Part shown: positions 23,132-32,410 of the stretch, piece by piece
How positions within the stretch are numbered: the first letter of the stretch is position 1
Layout: every line of letters begins with the position of its first letter
Assembly (NCBI GenBank): GCA_013146195.2
Contig: CM028378.1
Location: forward strand, 15,572,585-15,636,584
Direction of reading: 5' to 3'
DNA length: 64,000 bases
Source of the DNA: Codonopsis lanceolata
Taxonomy: Eukaryota; Streptophyta; Magnoliopsida; Asterales; Campanulaceae
Translations under genes and position numbers: made by a program
Notes under the pieces: generated by a model
Told to the model about the DNA's origin: nothing
The model's input: only the letters and a program-made list of their open reading frames with translations
Databases searched by the model: none

Positions 23132-23325
23132 AGAGTAATGCTAGAGCCACTCAATAAATACTCAAATTTGTGCACCAAATGATGTAGTTTACAATGTGTC
23201 ATCTTATTTAGCATTTTACGGGCTCCACTATAAGTTAAAAAGTTATGTTAACAATATGACACATAAGCTGCCACATCATTTGGTACCTAAAATTAAATGT
23301 TATTAGAGTGGCCCTAGCATTACCC
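23132..23325. mobile_element. MULE-like MITE with 9-bp target duplication
   Basis: TTACACTAA occurs directly on both sides (23123-23131 and 23326-23334), a perfect 9-bp duplication as made by Mutator-like transposases. The inverted termini are related: left AGAGTAATGCTAGAGCCACT, inverse of right GGGTAATGCTAGGGCCACT, about 25 bp in all. The element is 194 bp long and non-coding. Confidence 0.8.
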
Positions 23326-23535
23326 TTACACTAAATGGGTGTGGTGTCTAGCGGTGGTGGTTGTGGCTGTGTTTAAATTTAGAATGAGAGAAGTAAAAAG
23401 TTGGAAAGAAAATTATTAATTAATAATTATAAAGGGTATTTTTTTTGGTTTTTAACAATATTTTAAGCTTTGCATTCAAAAATATGGATGACGTGATGAA
23501 CGTGTGATTTAATGTCAAGTATAATAATTAAATTA

Positions 23536-24309
23536 GGGTACGTTTGGATATATTGATTTTTGAATTCAATAAATATTAAAATTCTATGGAATTTAAATAT
23601 TTGGAATTTGTTTTCAAAATCATAATAATTTCATAGTTTTGATAATGTGTAGACTTCAATTGTAATTCTATATTATAGTTAAAATAAAATTTCATTTGTA
23701 TATCAAGTATTTAGTTTAGTCTAATGGTAATGAGCGTTGACGATAATGAATGATAAAAGTTTGAACCTTTCTAACAACAAAATTGTGAGAATTTATTTTT
23801 TTATTAGTAAATAGCATATAGAGGTGGTTGGATGATGGATGTGGCAGATGGTGGTGGCTGGAGGTGGCAGTGGCGCTGCCAAAGGTGGCTGGTGGTGGTG
23901 ACTGGTAGCGGAGATGATTGTGGTAGAGGCAGAGGTCAGTGGTGGCTGGTGGTGGTTGTTGGATGTTGTGGTTGCCGGAGGTGGCAGGGCGGAGAACGGT
24001 GGTGGCTGAAGGTTGAGGTCGAAGGTGGGTGGTGGTGGTGGTCGGAGGTGGCGGCTGGCGGTGGTGGTTGGGAGTTATAGTGTTAGTGGTGGTAAAAGGA
24101 ATGTGAGTTGTTATTGTTTATAATAATTTATCAAAATTTAGAATTTAAATTTTGAGTTTTGTATAGAATTAGTTTTATGAAATTGAGTCATTTGGAATTT
24201 CAACTCAATTCAAATTCCAAATTTTAAATGTGTTGCCAAACAACAGAATTGATTTTGGAGGTCCCAATTCAAATTCCAAGTTATGGAATTGGGGTATCCA
24301 AAGATACCC
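23536..24309. mobile_element. Harbinger-like non-autonomous element with G-rich core
   Basis: The termini are inverted: left GGGTACGTTTGGATA and inverse of right GGGTATCTTTGGATA, each flanked by TTA (23533-23535 and 24310-24312). A 3-bp TWA duplication and GG-G termini fit the PIF/Harbinger superfamily. The arms are rich in words like TTGGAATTTG on both sides. The middle (about 23822-24100) is a plus-strand GGTGG-rich tract that yields an open but artefactual Gly/Trp-rich frame. No transposase is present. Confidence 0.7.
23822..24100 (+). repeat. GGTGGY-rich low-complexity tract
   Basis: An irregular purine-skewed tract dominated by GGTGG/GGAGG words on the plus strand, clearly different from the AT-rich surroundings. 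Many closely spaced G-doublets make quadruplex formation possible. It lies inside the Harbinger-like element and may be captured sequence. Confidence 0.7.
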
Positions 24310-24794
24310 TTAAGGTAAAAAAAAAAGAAGAAGTCGAGTTAGCTTAATGCAGAATCTATGGAAATAGGGTGACTAAATTACGATTTAAATCGAAATTATA
24401 AACTACATAATTGCATATGCGTATACATGCACACACATTATGTGTGCCACGATCTCATGTTATAAATAAAATGGTGCAACAAGCTTGAAGGTATTGTATT
24501 TGTCGTTAAGATTTAGGGCAAAATACCAAAAAATTCAATAAAAAATTCTTATATCCAAAAAGTCTCTAATTTTTTTAGGAGAAAATACTAAAAAACCCCA
24601 TCAAAAAATTCTCATATCCAAAAAGACGCAAAAACAATTTTTGTATCCAAAAAGTAATAAAAACATAATTTTAATACCAAAAAGTTCAAAACTTAACATA
24701 TCTACAAACACCGTTATGTTAAAAGTTTTCATTTAGACGAAAATTTATATTTCTTTTCAATTATCACAATGATGAGAAGAATTATTGTATTCGA

Positions 24795-24861
<67 letters not shown>

Positions 24862-24915
24862 ATTAATAATAATATTATTATTATTATTATTACTACTACT
24901 ACTACTACTATTATA
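24795..24915. repeat. (ATT)n microsatellite
   Basis: A long ATT/ATA array followed by ACT units, mirrored by an ATA/ATT array in the right arm of the fold-back element. Confidence 0.95.
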
Positions 24916-25076
24916 ACAATGATACTATTATTATAATAGTAATATTATTATCTTAGTGAACATTAGTGTTAAATACCAAAAAATCTATTTACGAATTTCA
25001 TTTCACAATAATCCCAAAACAACTATTCGATCTCTAAAATCTAAAATTCATATTTTAATACTAAGATTTAAAAAGT

Positions 25077-25709
25077 TGATATGATATTGACAAGTCATAA
25101 GCGTGTTTCTAAGAGTTCAGGGATCTACTGGTTAAGCTTGGCAACTTGTAGGCAAGTTTGGAAGCTTGGAAAACTGTTTGGATACTTCAGGGGGTCAAAG
25201 TGGCAAATTCAGAGAAGCTGTGAAGCTTGCGGACGCAAGGGGTCTACATCCTTGCGACCGCAAGGTCTCCAGAAAGCTGCCGTTTTTGTTTATTTTCCTG
25301 TTTTATTGTTTGGGTAATTTTAGTTTCCTTTTTATTTAGAGTTTCCTTTTAATTAGAGTTTCCTTTTAATTAGTTTTCTTGTCCTACAAGAATTAGGATT
25401 TATTTTGTAAGCCTATAAAAAGGCATTCTTAAACATTGTTTTAGGGTGGAGAATTTTGATTAATGAAATTTGGGTTGATTTTCTGGTTAGAAAATTGTCT
25501 TCTTAGTTGAGTGTCCTGGATTGGAAGCTCGGATTATAAACTTCGTGGATTCGTTGTTTATAGTTGAATTCGACTTATCAGTTGGAGAGTCATCCCAATT
25601 GTGGCGTCATTCACAATTCCAAGGTTCGCGTCATTTCGAAGGCGTTGGGTCGCGGAGTCATTCATCCTAATACCTTTCTAGGAGATCCTTGGATCCGTAT
25701 CCGTTATCA
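25077..25709 (+). repeat. 5' LTR of the non-autonomous element
   Basis: It contains two tandem hairpins (CTTGCG-GA-CGCAAG at 25226-25239 and CCTTGCG-AC-CGCAAGG at 25250-25265), a tandem GAGTTTCCTTTTAATTA unit (25336-25375), and a TATA box (CCTATAAAAAGGC, about 25411-25423). It ends in CA two bases before the primer site. Confidence 0.95.
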
Positions 25710-25711
25710 TT

Positions 25712-25723
25712 TGGTATCAGAGC
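25712..25723 (+). other. Primer-binding site, tRNA-iMet
   Basis: TGGTATCAGAGC is the standard plant initiator-methionine tRNA primer site, two bases after the 5' LTR. Confidence 0.95.
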
Positions 25724-25827
25724 AATCCTAGTTACGGTAATTCCATTCTATCTTAATTTTTGCGTATTATCGTTCTTGTTGTTAAACCTTAATTGTTCTA
25801 GGGTTTGTTATTCAAAAAAAAAAATAA

Positions 25828-25933
25828 TGTTCACGCCGGAAAACACTGTTCACGCCGGAAGTATTGTTCACGCCGGAATCACTGTTCACGCCGGAGTTAC
25901 TGTTCACAGTTACTGTTCACAGCCCTGTTCACA
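25828..25933 (+). repeat. TGTTCACGCCGGA minisatellite in the leader
   Basis: Four units of about 18 bp built on TGTTCACGCCGGA, followed by degenerate TGTTCACAG units, lie between the primer site and the ORF. An A-run and poly-A-like tail follow. A related 'AATTGTTCTAGG.TTTGTTA' phrase flanks the array on both sides (about 25790 and 26045), so the leader has been duplicated. Confidence 0.85.
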
Positions 25934-26132
25934 CAAAAAAAAATTATTATTTTTTATATTTTTTATTTATTAATTCATCTAGTTGTCTTGAACTTGGATC
26001 ATCAATCATTGTTTAATCGTGTTGTTTTTCAATTTTGAAATCCTAATTGTTCTAGGATTTGTTACTTATATAAAAAAAAATTGTGACTTTGAGTGCATAC
26101 ACGCAAGGGAGTGAATCACCAAAATAATCATC

Positions 26133-27272
26133 ATGTCTGAACTTCCTAAACCATCGGCTATGGATGATTGGACGGAGTTTTATCGAGAGTTAGTGGGTAG
26201 TAAGTTCATGATTGAGGAATGGAGAAAACACATATTTCGTACTAGATGTTTCGTGAGTAATAAGGCATGTAGTATGGTTATTGATGGAGGTAGTATCTCT
26301 AATTTTGCTAGCTCCTACATGGTTGAGAGGTTAGGGCTACCAATCTTTACACATCCGCAGCCTTATGAGTTGCTAGGGCTACATGTCGATGGGCAAGTGC
26401 ATGTCTCCCAACAAACCCTCGTCACTTTTCGAATAGGGAAGTATTCCGATACGGTGATGTGTGATGTAGTACCAATGGAGGCTGGTCACTTATTACTTGG
26501 GAAACCATGGCAAATGCATCGAGGAGCAACTTACAATTTGATGGGTACAAAGAAATACAATTTCATGCATGAGAATAGGAAGATCTCTTTAGTGCCTTTA
26601 ACACCTGCTCAAGTTCGTGATGATTTATTGGTTTTACAAACAAGCATGAGTGCATGGAAAATTGAAAAGGAGGGCAAAGAGAAAATTGAGAAAGAAAGGA
26701 TCGAAAAAGAGAGAATTGAAAAAGAAAATATTGAAAGGATTGAGAAAGAGAAAATCGAGAAGGAGGAAGAAGAGCGAGAAAGGGCGGAAAAAGAAGAAAC
26801 TGACAAGAAATTAACAACAACTGTTCAAGAAAACTTGAAGTTATCACAAGTATACGAAGACCCGCTTGATTTTGCAGCTTTAAATTTGTCTTGTTCTTGG
26901 TTAATCAAACGGATGATCGATGACTACTTCTTCTTGACTCAATGGGCGGATTGGATTAATCTAGTCTCACGGGCGGATCGTCGAATTCCATGTGCGGATT
27001 TGAGGACAAATCCTTTTGAAGAGGGGGAATATGATATGATATTGACAAGCCATAAGCGTGTTTCTAAGAGTTCAGGGATCTACTGGTTAAGCTTGGCAAC
27101 TTGTAGGCAAGTTTGGAAGCTTGAAAAACTGTTTGGATACTTCAAGGGGTCAAAGTGGCAAATTCAGAGAAGCTGTGAAGCTTGCGGACGCAAGGGGTCT
27201 ACATCCTTGCGACCGCAAGGTCTCCAGAAAGCTGTCGTTTTTGTTTATTTTCCTGTTTTATTGTTTGGGTAA
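26133..27272 (+). CDS. Retropepsin-like protein with K/E-rich coil, polyprotein remnant
   Basis: A 379-codon open frame. Residues about 25-150 form a Ty3-type aspartic protease domain: RTRCFVSNKACSMVIDGGSI with the catalytic D in IDGGS, MVERLGLP, HPQPYELL, and the flap-distal VPMEAGHLLLGKPW. Residues about 175-235 are a dense Glu/Lys/Ile repeat (variants of IEKERIEKE), predicted coiled coil. Residues about 285-305 (CADLRTNPFEEGEYD) match the usual C-terminal end of Ty3 polyproteins next to the polypurine tract. So RT, RNase H and integrase have been excised, and protease and polyprotein tail joined around the coil. The ORF reads through the polypurine tract into the 3' LTR and stops at 27270. 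No gag knuckle is present. The IDGGS form of the active site is normal for several Ty3 clades. Confidence 0.8.
   Translation: MSELPKPSAMDDWTEFYRELVGSKFMIEEWRKHIFRTRCFVSNKACSMVIDGGSISNFASSYMVERLGLPIFTHPQPYELLGLHVDGQVHVSQQTLVTFRIGKYSDTVMCDVVPMEAGHLLLGKPWQMHRGATYNLMGTKKYNFMHENRKISLVPLTPAQVRDDLLVLQTSMSAWKIEKEGKEKIEKERIEKERIEKENIERIEKEKIEKEEEERERAEKEETDKKLTTTVQENLKLSQVYEDPLDFAALNLSCSWLIKRMIDDYFFLTQWADWINLVSRADRRIPCADLRTNPFEEGEYDMILTSHKRVSKSSGIYWLSLATCRQVWKLEKLFGYFKGSKWQIQRSCEACGRKGSTSLRPQGLQKAVVFVYFPVLLFG
27018..27031 (+). other. Polypurine tract
   Basis: GAAGAGGGGGAATA directly before the 3' LTR, the plus-strand primer for second-strand synthesis. It also codes for the EEGE residues of the ORF. 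Confidence 0.9.
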
Positions 27273-27664
27273 TTTTAGTTTCCTTTTTATTTAGAGTTTC
27301 CTTTTAATTAGAGTTTCCTTTTAATTAGTTTTCTTGTCCTACAAGAATTATGATTTATTTTGTAAGCCTATAAAAAGGCATTCTTAAACATTGTTTTAGG
27401 GTGGAGAATTTTGATTAATGAAATTTGAGTTGATTTTCTGGTTAGAAAATTGTCTTCTTAGTTGAGTGTCCTGGATTGAAAGCTCGGATTATAAACTTCG
27501 TGGATTCGTTGTTTATAGTTGAATTCGACTTATCAGTTGGAGAGTCATCCCAATTGTGGCGTCATTCACAATTCCAAGGTTCGCGTCATCTCGAAGGCGT
27601 TGGGTCGCGGAATCATTCGTCCTAATACCTTTCTAGGAGATCCTTGGGTCCGTATCCGTTATCA
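27032..27664 (+). repeat. 3' LTR of the non-autonomous element
   Basis: It is 98.3% identical to the 5' LTR by manual count. The paired hairpins are at 27181-27194 and 27205-27220, and the TATA box is near 27366. Confidence 0.95.
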
Positions 27665-27723
27665 AAAGTTAACATTTACACTTTTATGAAATTGTGGTAG
27701 TAATATTAGTAGTCATAGTAGTG

Positions 27724-27757
<34 letters not shown>

Positions 27758-28099
27758 TTATTAATAATAATAACATTATTAATAACAATAATAATAGAAA
27801 ATTTTAAAATATTATTGTTATTATTAATAGTAAGTTATTTGTTGGTGTTTGTTTTTTAAAATTATTATTATTATTAATTTTATTTTTATTATTAATATTA
27901 TGATTATTTTATCTAAAATATTGAATCATTAAAATAATTGAAGTAAAAAATAAGTTTTTTTTCAAATAAAACAGCATACTCTAACAATGTTAGAAGAAAC
28001 GTTAAGTTTTGGACTTTTCGGTATTAAAAGTTTGACTTTGTGACTTTTTGGATTTGAGATTATTTTAGTAGGACTTTTTAGTATTTTTCCCTTTTTTTA

Positions 28100-28378
28100 G
28101 GCCAAAATATAAATAGCCCCAAAAGTGTCTACTCAATCTCAAAGTGCACCCCAACCTAATTTTTTTCCCTTATTGTCATTCAATGTTACCTTTTGTCCCA
28201 GTTTACACCCTGATCATGGTTTTGAAACTAGATATATGTTTCAAACACTCGATTTTGATATAGTCAATGTGCAAACTAGGACAAAAAGCAACGTTGGATG
28301 ACAATATGGGGAAAATAATTAGGTTGTGGTGTAATTTGGAATTGAGTTGATATTTTGGGAGGCTGATTATATTTTGGC
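28100..28378. mobile_element. Fold-back MITE with about 95-bp TIRs
   Basis: The left arm (28100-28206: GGCCAAAATATAAATAGCC..., CCCAACCTAATTTTTTTCCC, ATTGTCATTCAATGTTACC) is matched by the inverse of the right arm (about 28276-28378: GCCAAAATATAATCAGCC..., CACAACCTAATTATTTTCCC, ATTGTCATCCAACGTTGC). TTTTTTTA flanks both ends. It shares the poly-T stretch at 28092-28099 with the right end of the preceding fold-back element, so the two abut. It has no coding capacity. Confidence 0.75.
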
Positions 28379-29069
28379 TTTTTTTTAATGTCATGAATTA
28401 TATTTCATTGGAAATGAACAAAAAAAAACCTTATTATTTATCCACTATATTTATTTAAGATAATGTTATGAAGATGGTAATAACCCTTATCTTTTAAAAT
28501 TTCAATGCCATGAATTATAATACTCTGAAAATAAACAAAAATAACCTTATTAGAATTACGTAACCTCTATTGTATTATTGAAGTAACAATTTGAATATAT
28601 TATTATTATTTGAATCCAGTCTACACTTTTATTTCACAATAAAAATTACATTTAGAAAGTATGTTTTTGGGTTTTATAGACAAATAAATATGATGCAAAT
28701 ATTTACTTTCAATTCTTGAACACATCTCATGTAAAATTAAAACATATTGATTTATTTTATTTTATTTTAGTAGAAAATACGAATGAAAATAATAAATAAT
28801 TACCTTTTAATTTTTTATATCGAGAAATTAAAAAGATAACCCTAAATTGGATTATATTATTTCAATGGTACCTAGATAAGGGTAGTTTTGCTCCATTATA
28901 AATTAGTTGAATATCATAATTTTAGTGGAACGTAATTTTTGTAGTGGAAATAACATCTCCCAATATATAATGCCATATTTAATTATTGTATTTGAATCGC
29001 GTACCACTTTAAGCACTTAATTTTTAACTTATTAAGATTTCTCTCTATTTTGCCACAAATGTACGTGTC
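28379..29069. other. AT-rich intergenic, nothing identified
   Basis: Low-GC DNA with many poly-A/T words and no gene-like ORF. Confidence 0.5.
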
Positions 29070-29529
29070 ACTTACTCAGTCATACTCCAATGACGCGATG
29101 GAATTTGGACACACTACATCAACATTTGTACAAGCCTAAAATGTAAAAAGTCGCAAACTATAACTTAATGTCCATGAGTTTGAGTTGCAAAATTTGATAA
29201 TTAATGCTAGAGATACTTAAGGAGTACCTAATTTTGGCACAAAATAATAAGATATTTTATGTGGCATCGTCACTTTTTAACTTACGGCGGAGCCCATAAT
29301 TAATACTTACTTTGTCATACTTTGATGACACGATGGAATTAGGGTACAATACATCGACATTTGTAAAAGCCTAAAATGTAAAAGTCCCAAACTATAACTG
29401 AAAGGGTTTGAGTTGCAAAATTTGATAATTAATGCTTGAGACACTTAAAGAGTACTTAATTTTGGCACAAAATAATAAGATATTTTGTGTGTCATCGTCA
29501 CTTTTTAGCTTACGGTGGAGCCCATAAGA
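29070..29529. repeat. Tandem duplication, two units of about 230 bp
   Basis: Unit 1 (about 29070-29303) and unit 2 (about 29305-29529) share long identical words such as AAGCCTAAAATGTAAAA, TTGCAAAATTTGATAATTAA and GGCACAAAATAATAAGATA, roughly 88% identity by eye. Each unit contains an AATGCTWGAGAYACTTAA...GGAGCCCATAA part that resembles the MULE-like MITE at 23132. The duplicated block may therefore be built on a MITE. Confidence 0.8.
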
Positions 29530-29545
29530 TGTCTGATAAGATGAA

Positions 29546-30792
29546 TGTTAGTCCCAAAGGGCACGATACTAAGCTAGAGGGGGGGGGGGGTTGAATAGCC
29601 TAGTTACACTTAAAAACTTTTCGTAATAGATCCTAAAACAAGTACATACAACATATTGAAAAGGTTGAAGTAACGGAAGACTTGTAAGGAAGACAGACTA
29701 TGTCTGCTGGTGAAGCACTACCGAGACTTGGTCAAGCATCAAGTCTTGTTTGCAGCTCAAAGGATTAAGTTAAGATGAAGATAACAATATAAAGCAGTAA
29801 GCAACAAAACACAAAGAACACAATTATTTTGAGATGGTTCGCACTATAAAGAGTGCTACGTCCACCACCAAAGCAGTCAACCTTGGATTTGAATGTGCAC
29901 TATATTTTTCACTAGTTCTATTACATAAATCTCTAATGGATCGTGTACAAAATATTTGACTTGTGTTTAGGGGTGTGAGAATTGAATATCTGGAAAACAG
30001 AATATTCAAAGTGCAGAAGAATAGTAATGAATACAACAATAAGAAGTAAGTTAGTAACATTTGATGCATATCTTCTTGTTCTTGTTGAGGACTTCTTTGA
30101 TCAGTTAATGATCTCTTGAATGCACTGAGTATGGTGACTTAATGTTGTTGAATAAATTCAGAGCATTGTGTTCTTCAGTCTTTAATGGCAATATTTATAT
30201 CGAAGCATCCTTGAGGAAGATGAAGTGAGTTACAACTCTATTAGGTTGAGTGCATTTAATGCATGGAGCTACTTTGTTGACTTCATCTTGAACTGGAACT
30301 AATCAGAGTATGGAGAGGATTAGGTACTGGAACTAGCTGGTGGGCGACAAACAGAGTTCCAGACCTGCAGTAGTTGGTACAGTCTGTTTGTGTCAGACTG
30401 CAAACCTGCTCTGCCATGTTCAGGAGGCGAAAGTCTTCATCCTTCGGAAAAGCTAGAAAGGCGTGTCGTGGAAGTCAGGATTCAAATGGTGATGGATTAA
30501 TTCAAACTTAATTCATAATATCTAAATTAATAATTCTCTTGATGAGTTGGACATCCTAATTCTCTTGACACGTCATGTTGTCCGTAGGCAGACAAGGTCT
30601 GCTGGTGAAGGCTGCTGGTGAAGCCTTTGCCGAAGTCTTCTGCCGAAACCTGTGAAGTCTAAAAAATATTCTAAAGGCAAAATTCTATGCACAGTTGCCA
30701 CACTAACTGGTACGCAGCCCATTTAGCCACTAAGTATAGAACCTAAGGTAATGAATAAGCAAATGCAAATTAAGATACATTGAGAAACAACA
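29546..30792 (-). repeat. Sirevirus (Ty1/copia) 3' LTR
   Basis: On the minus strand the LTR begins TGTTGTTTCTCA (30792) directly after a GGAGGAGA polypurine tract (30793-30803) and ends GGGACTAACA (29546), giving TG...CA borders and a length of 1247 bp. The terminal words, a C-run (G-run on plus at about 29579-29591) followed by TCTAGC and a 'TTTGGGACTAACA' end, and the length are typical of the SIRE/Maximus lineage. The env-like ORF lies immediately upstream on the same strand. No 5' LTR partner was found in the window. Confidence 0.75.
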
Positions 30793-30803
30793 ATCTCCTC
30801 CTA
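30793..30803 (-). other. Polypurine tract of the Sirevirus
   Basis: On the minus strand TAGGAGGAGAT adjoins the LTR start, as at the second Sirevirus fragment (49791-49801). Confidence 0.7.
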
Positions 30804-31184
30804 TTTGCATCTGGTCATCATTACCTACAAGTGAGGGCTATGAAAGCTTATGGATAGATAATAGCATGTCAGAAAATACTTGTAAGTTTTATAACAGCAG
30901 ACATGCCTCTATCAAAAAGAACACCTCAAATGTAACAGCTAATCTAAGTGCTTACAACATAAGAGATTTAAAGAATAAGCACAAGGATTATAGTAAACAG
31001 TTTAGATAAAATTAAACTAGATGTTTAAATTCTAAGCAAGTATGTGAATTAAATAACATGAAATTTAAACAGAAGATATTTTTTTTAAAAGAAGTAACTT
31101 CTTTATTTTAAACAAGAAGTTTAATACTTACAGAGTTTTTCAAAAAAGATAGATACAAGGGATAAGGATTTGAAAAGATACAAG

Positions 31185-32410
31185 CTACCATGGCCTTTTT
31201 CCTTTCCTTTTGGCTGCTCTGTCAGCTGCTTCTCTTTCTCGGCGTAGGCGCTCGAGTTCTTCAACTCTTCTGGTGTACTCTTCATCAGCAGAGTTCTCTT
31301 GTCTGATAGAACGAGAACGGTAGTCAAGTTCTTCTCGTAGCCCGTTGTTCTCATCCATCAGAACTCAGTTCATAGACCGTAGTTGTTTCTCATCCGTGAT
31401 GGCCAGATCACGTTCTCACTCAGCTGCCATACGATCATGAGCTGCATTGAGAGCTTGATTGTTGAGTCCGGCACTGGAGGGCGTCTACAAGCAAGATGGA
31501 GAGTGAGGCTGTGGAAGAGCTGGTGGAAGAGAGTTGAGCACAACCGCACACACTCGTTGTGTTGAGCCTCCATGTTGATCTTCAGATCAGTAAACTCGTG
31601 CCTGACTTCTCCAAATTTGGTCCAAACATCATCTTGAAACTAGCGGAGGATGGTGGTATTCCTGGCAGCAGCCTTGGATGATTCAGTAGCAATCTCTGCA
31701 ATAGCTGTAGAAATACTGTTTTATTCTCCACCCGATTATAGATGACATCTAGTCTACTCAAGATCTCGTCGTTTGCCAGAGAGGATGGAGACGGGTTGAG
31801 GTCTACTCGAATGGGATCAGCAGTAGTAGGACGGAAGGGCTGCTGGAGGGGTGGAGTGGTAGAGGTTGATGTTGAAGAGGAATCATGTTTGGGGAATGTG
31901 TGGGTGGATGAGGAGGAATTGTCTTAAGGTGGGGATGAAGGAGGGGTTGGGGGTATTTCAATATCTGTGTTCGAATGAACACAAATAATTGAAGGGGTTG
32001 GGTTGGGGTCAGTTGAGAACCAGAAGGAAGGAGGGGGATAGAGAAGGGCTATTTGTCTAATAGGTTGAGGTTTTGGAGAAGGGGGAGTAGGCTTGGTGAA
32101 GAGGTCTGCTACTGACGAAAGTTCAAAGATGAACTTCGTAGCAGTAGAGGACAGGATGGGTGGAAACCAGGTGTTGAAGAAGGGTTGGTTTGGGTAGGAG
32201 TGGGTGAAGGTGGAGTGGATGGGTTGGGGGAGTAGTTAAAGGGAGAATACTTTGAATCATTGGATAATTTCTATCCAAAGGGAAGAACGTTGCCGTTTCC
32301 ATGACGCATACGGCTTCTAGTGTATTTTTGGATAGGGAGGTCTGCATGTTAACTAGGACATGCTGTGGGCGGATTTTAGCTTCTGGTTGACACGGTCTCA
32401 TTTGTTTCAT
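31185..32410 (-). pseudogene. Sirevirus env-position ORF (broken)
   Basis: Minus-strand coding remnants end with TAG at 31185-31187, about 390 bp before the polypurine tract. The last 55 residues are in one frame and strongly helical: REELDYRSRSIRQENS, TRRVEELERLRREREAADRA, then a basic end AKRKGKRPW. Upstream frames include a Pro/Ser/Thr-rich segment (about 32150-31920) and a start-like MKQMRPCQPEAKIRP near 32410. The place between pol and the 3' LTR and the coiled-coil, Pro-rich make-up fit the so-called env-like ORF of Sireviruses, whose function is not established. Several stops and frameshifts break it. A DUF7745-like frame on the other strand begins at the same point. Confidence 0.5.

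Larger units (their letters stand above)
25077..27664 (+). mobile_element. Complete non-autonomous LTR retrotransposon, young
   Basis: A 2588-bp element with two 633-bp LTRs (25077-25709 and 27032-27664), each beginning TGATATGATATTGAC and ending TTATCA. AAAGT occurs directly on both sides (25072-25076 and 27665-27669), the 5-bp target duplication. A tRNA-iMet primer site follows the left LTR and a polypurine tract precedes the right LTR. The LTRs differ at 11 of 633 sites by my count, 10 of them transitions, making this the youngest insertion in the window. The 1.3-kb internal region encodes a retropepsin-like ORF but no RT, RNase H or integrase, so replication would need a helper element. 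It inserted into the fold-back element. Confidence 0.95.
24578..28091. mobile_element. Fold-back DNA element with long TIRs, split by a retrotransposon
   Basis: The left arm (from 24578) and the inverse of the right arm (up to 28091) align for about 130 bp. Both start (G)GRGAAAATACTAAAAA, continue with TCCAAAAAG repeats, and include TTTTAATACC and AAAACTTAAC words. TTTTTTTA flanks both sides (24570-24577 and 28092-28099), possibly an 8-bp duplication, though it is low-complexity. Inside the arms are ATT/ATA trinucleotide arrays on both sides (24795-24920, 27725-27790). Removing the LTR element inserted at 25077-27664 leaves an element of about 0.9 kb that could fold nearly end to end. It has no coding capacity. 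A partial extra copy of the left terminus lies outside at about 24528-24569. Confidence 0.7.

Noticed and set aside
23832..24080. Gly/Trp-rich open frame
   Set aside because: It arises from the GGTGG low-complexity tract in a non-autonomous DNA element; composition is fully explained by the repeat.
26563..26847. Ser/Phe-rich frames on the minus strand
   Set aside because: They are shadows of the Lys/Glu-rich coil encoded on the plus strand.
28203..28394. 63-codon minus-strand frame
   Set aside because: It lies within the inverted arms of a fold-back MITE and has no likeness to a protein.
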